Shown: in pieces, positions 63,655-64,000 of the stretch
Position numbering within the stretch: position 1 is the stretch's first letter
Layout: the number at the start of each line of letters is the position of its first letter
Origin: Brachybacterium faecium DSM 4810
GTDB taxonomy: Bacteria; Actinomycetota; Actinomycetes; Actinomycetales; Dermabacteraceae
NCBI GenBank assembly: GCA_000023405.1
Contig: CP001643.1
Location: 3,550,993 to 3,614,992 of the forward strand
Reading direction: 5' to 3'
Length of the DNA: 64,000 bases
Made by a program: the position numbers and the translations under genes
Notes under the pieces: model-generated
The model's database searches: none
What the model saw: only the letters and a program-made list of their open reading frames with translations
What the model was told of the DNA's origin: nothing

Positions 63655-64000
63655 GGTTCTCCTCGATCGTGGGCACGAACGTGCCCCTCGCGGTGGTCTC
63701 TCGTCTGCTGCACGAACGGGAAGTCCGGGCGCACCCGACGTTGCGGGGCGGCTGCCGAGGTCCGATCCGATGCCGGAATGGGCCCGCAGTGGATCCGGGA
63801 ACCGTATCGGGACGGCGCGCAGCGCTGACTGCACGATGTTAGGCGCGGGGGTGCATGGGGTCAACGGCACGGGGCCCCAGGAGCGGGGTTGTGGCCGGAT
63901 TCTCACATCGCCGGCCCCGGATCGGCGCCGTCCGGGCGACGGAGGCGGACGTCACCGTGGTTGTCCACATTCTCGATCCACAATACAGGAGCTATTGTGG
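63655..64000. promoter_or_regulatory. rpmH/dnaA intergenic region with DnaA boxes (right edge)
   Basis: No gene starts here before the window ends. TTGTCCACA (63961-63969) is a perfect actinobacterial DnaA box; CGATCCACA (63974-63982) is a weak one, and TTGTGG at the very end may begin a reversed one. The sequence becomes less GC-rich towards the edge. By synteny dnaA would follow on the plus strand, and this is its autoregulated promoter region. Confidence 0.7.

Overview
The window is very GC-rich, densely packed actinobacterial DNA. Its right half has the gene order found next to dnaA in Actinomycetota: cca, a DUF6049 protein, murJ, a pseudokinase, trxB, a thioredoxin-like gene, then parB, parA, rsmG, jag/khpB, yidC, yidD, rnpA and rpmH, ending in the DnaA-box-containing dnaA upstream region. 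Codon use, the gene set and the reduced origin cluster suggest a member of the Micrococcales, probably Brachybacterium or a close relative. The genus is an inference; the class is well supported. dnaA itself would start just beyond base 64000.

Layout, left to right. 0-3 kb: the end of a beta-carbonic anhydrase, then a minus-strand trio (chaperone-like protein, WXG/lipase fusion, lipoprotein) that looks like a type VII secretion substrate unit. 3-12 kb: a PabB-PabC fusion, larC, a cupin protein, a minus-strand run of two CNNM/CBS membrane proteins, an MFS exporter and a methyltransferase, and an esterase whose upstream region holds a possible leader peptide and a folded RNA. 12-16 kb: a DUF4091 glycosidase-like protein, an acidic small protein, a PfpI-family protein and SelO. 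16.2-23.4 kb: a complete trans-4-hydroxy-L-proline degradation operon (epimerase, GntR regulator, three-subunit D-hydroxyproline dehydrogenase, aldehyde dehydrogenase, DapA-family deaminase) behind a promoter with a palindromic operator candidate. 23.4-28 kb: a ROK regulator, sugar isomerase-like and Gfo/Idh/MocA genes, and a zinc alcohol dehydrogenase broken by one in-frame TAG. 28-34 kb: a DUF222/HNH gene with DnaA-box repeats upstream, a NYN-domain protein, a lipase, tRNA-Leu(CAG), an amino-acid permease and an L7/L12-tail protein. 34-36 kb: the rpsF-ssb-rpsR-rplI operon with a recognisable S6:S18 leader and a strong terminator. 36-43.7 kb: a zinc-ribbon peptide, a permease, a clade II catalase, a membrane protein with a doubtful start codon, and a PBP1A with a long acidic tail.

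43.8-64 kb is the origin-proximal block. Genes on both sides point towards a non-coding, lower-GC gap of 2.7 kb (54439-57174). In it I count 14 imperfect parS palindromes in 1.66 kb. They are flanked on the left by a phased DnaA-box cluster and a 14-copy octamer repeat, and on the right by three more DnaA-box-like 9-mers. The ParB encoded beside it is 673 residues, about twice the usual length, because of a linker of roughly 370 residues whose first part is lysine-rich and histone H1-like. A dense degenerate centromere, an enlarged ParB and flanking DnaA boxes together form the most unusual system in the window. The trxA position carries a thioredoxin-like protein whose WCGPC motif has become WAGPS.
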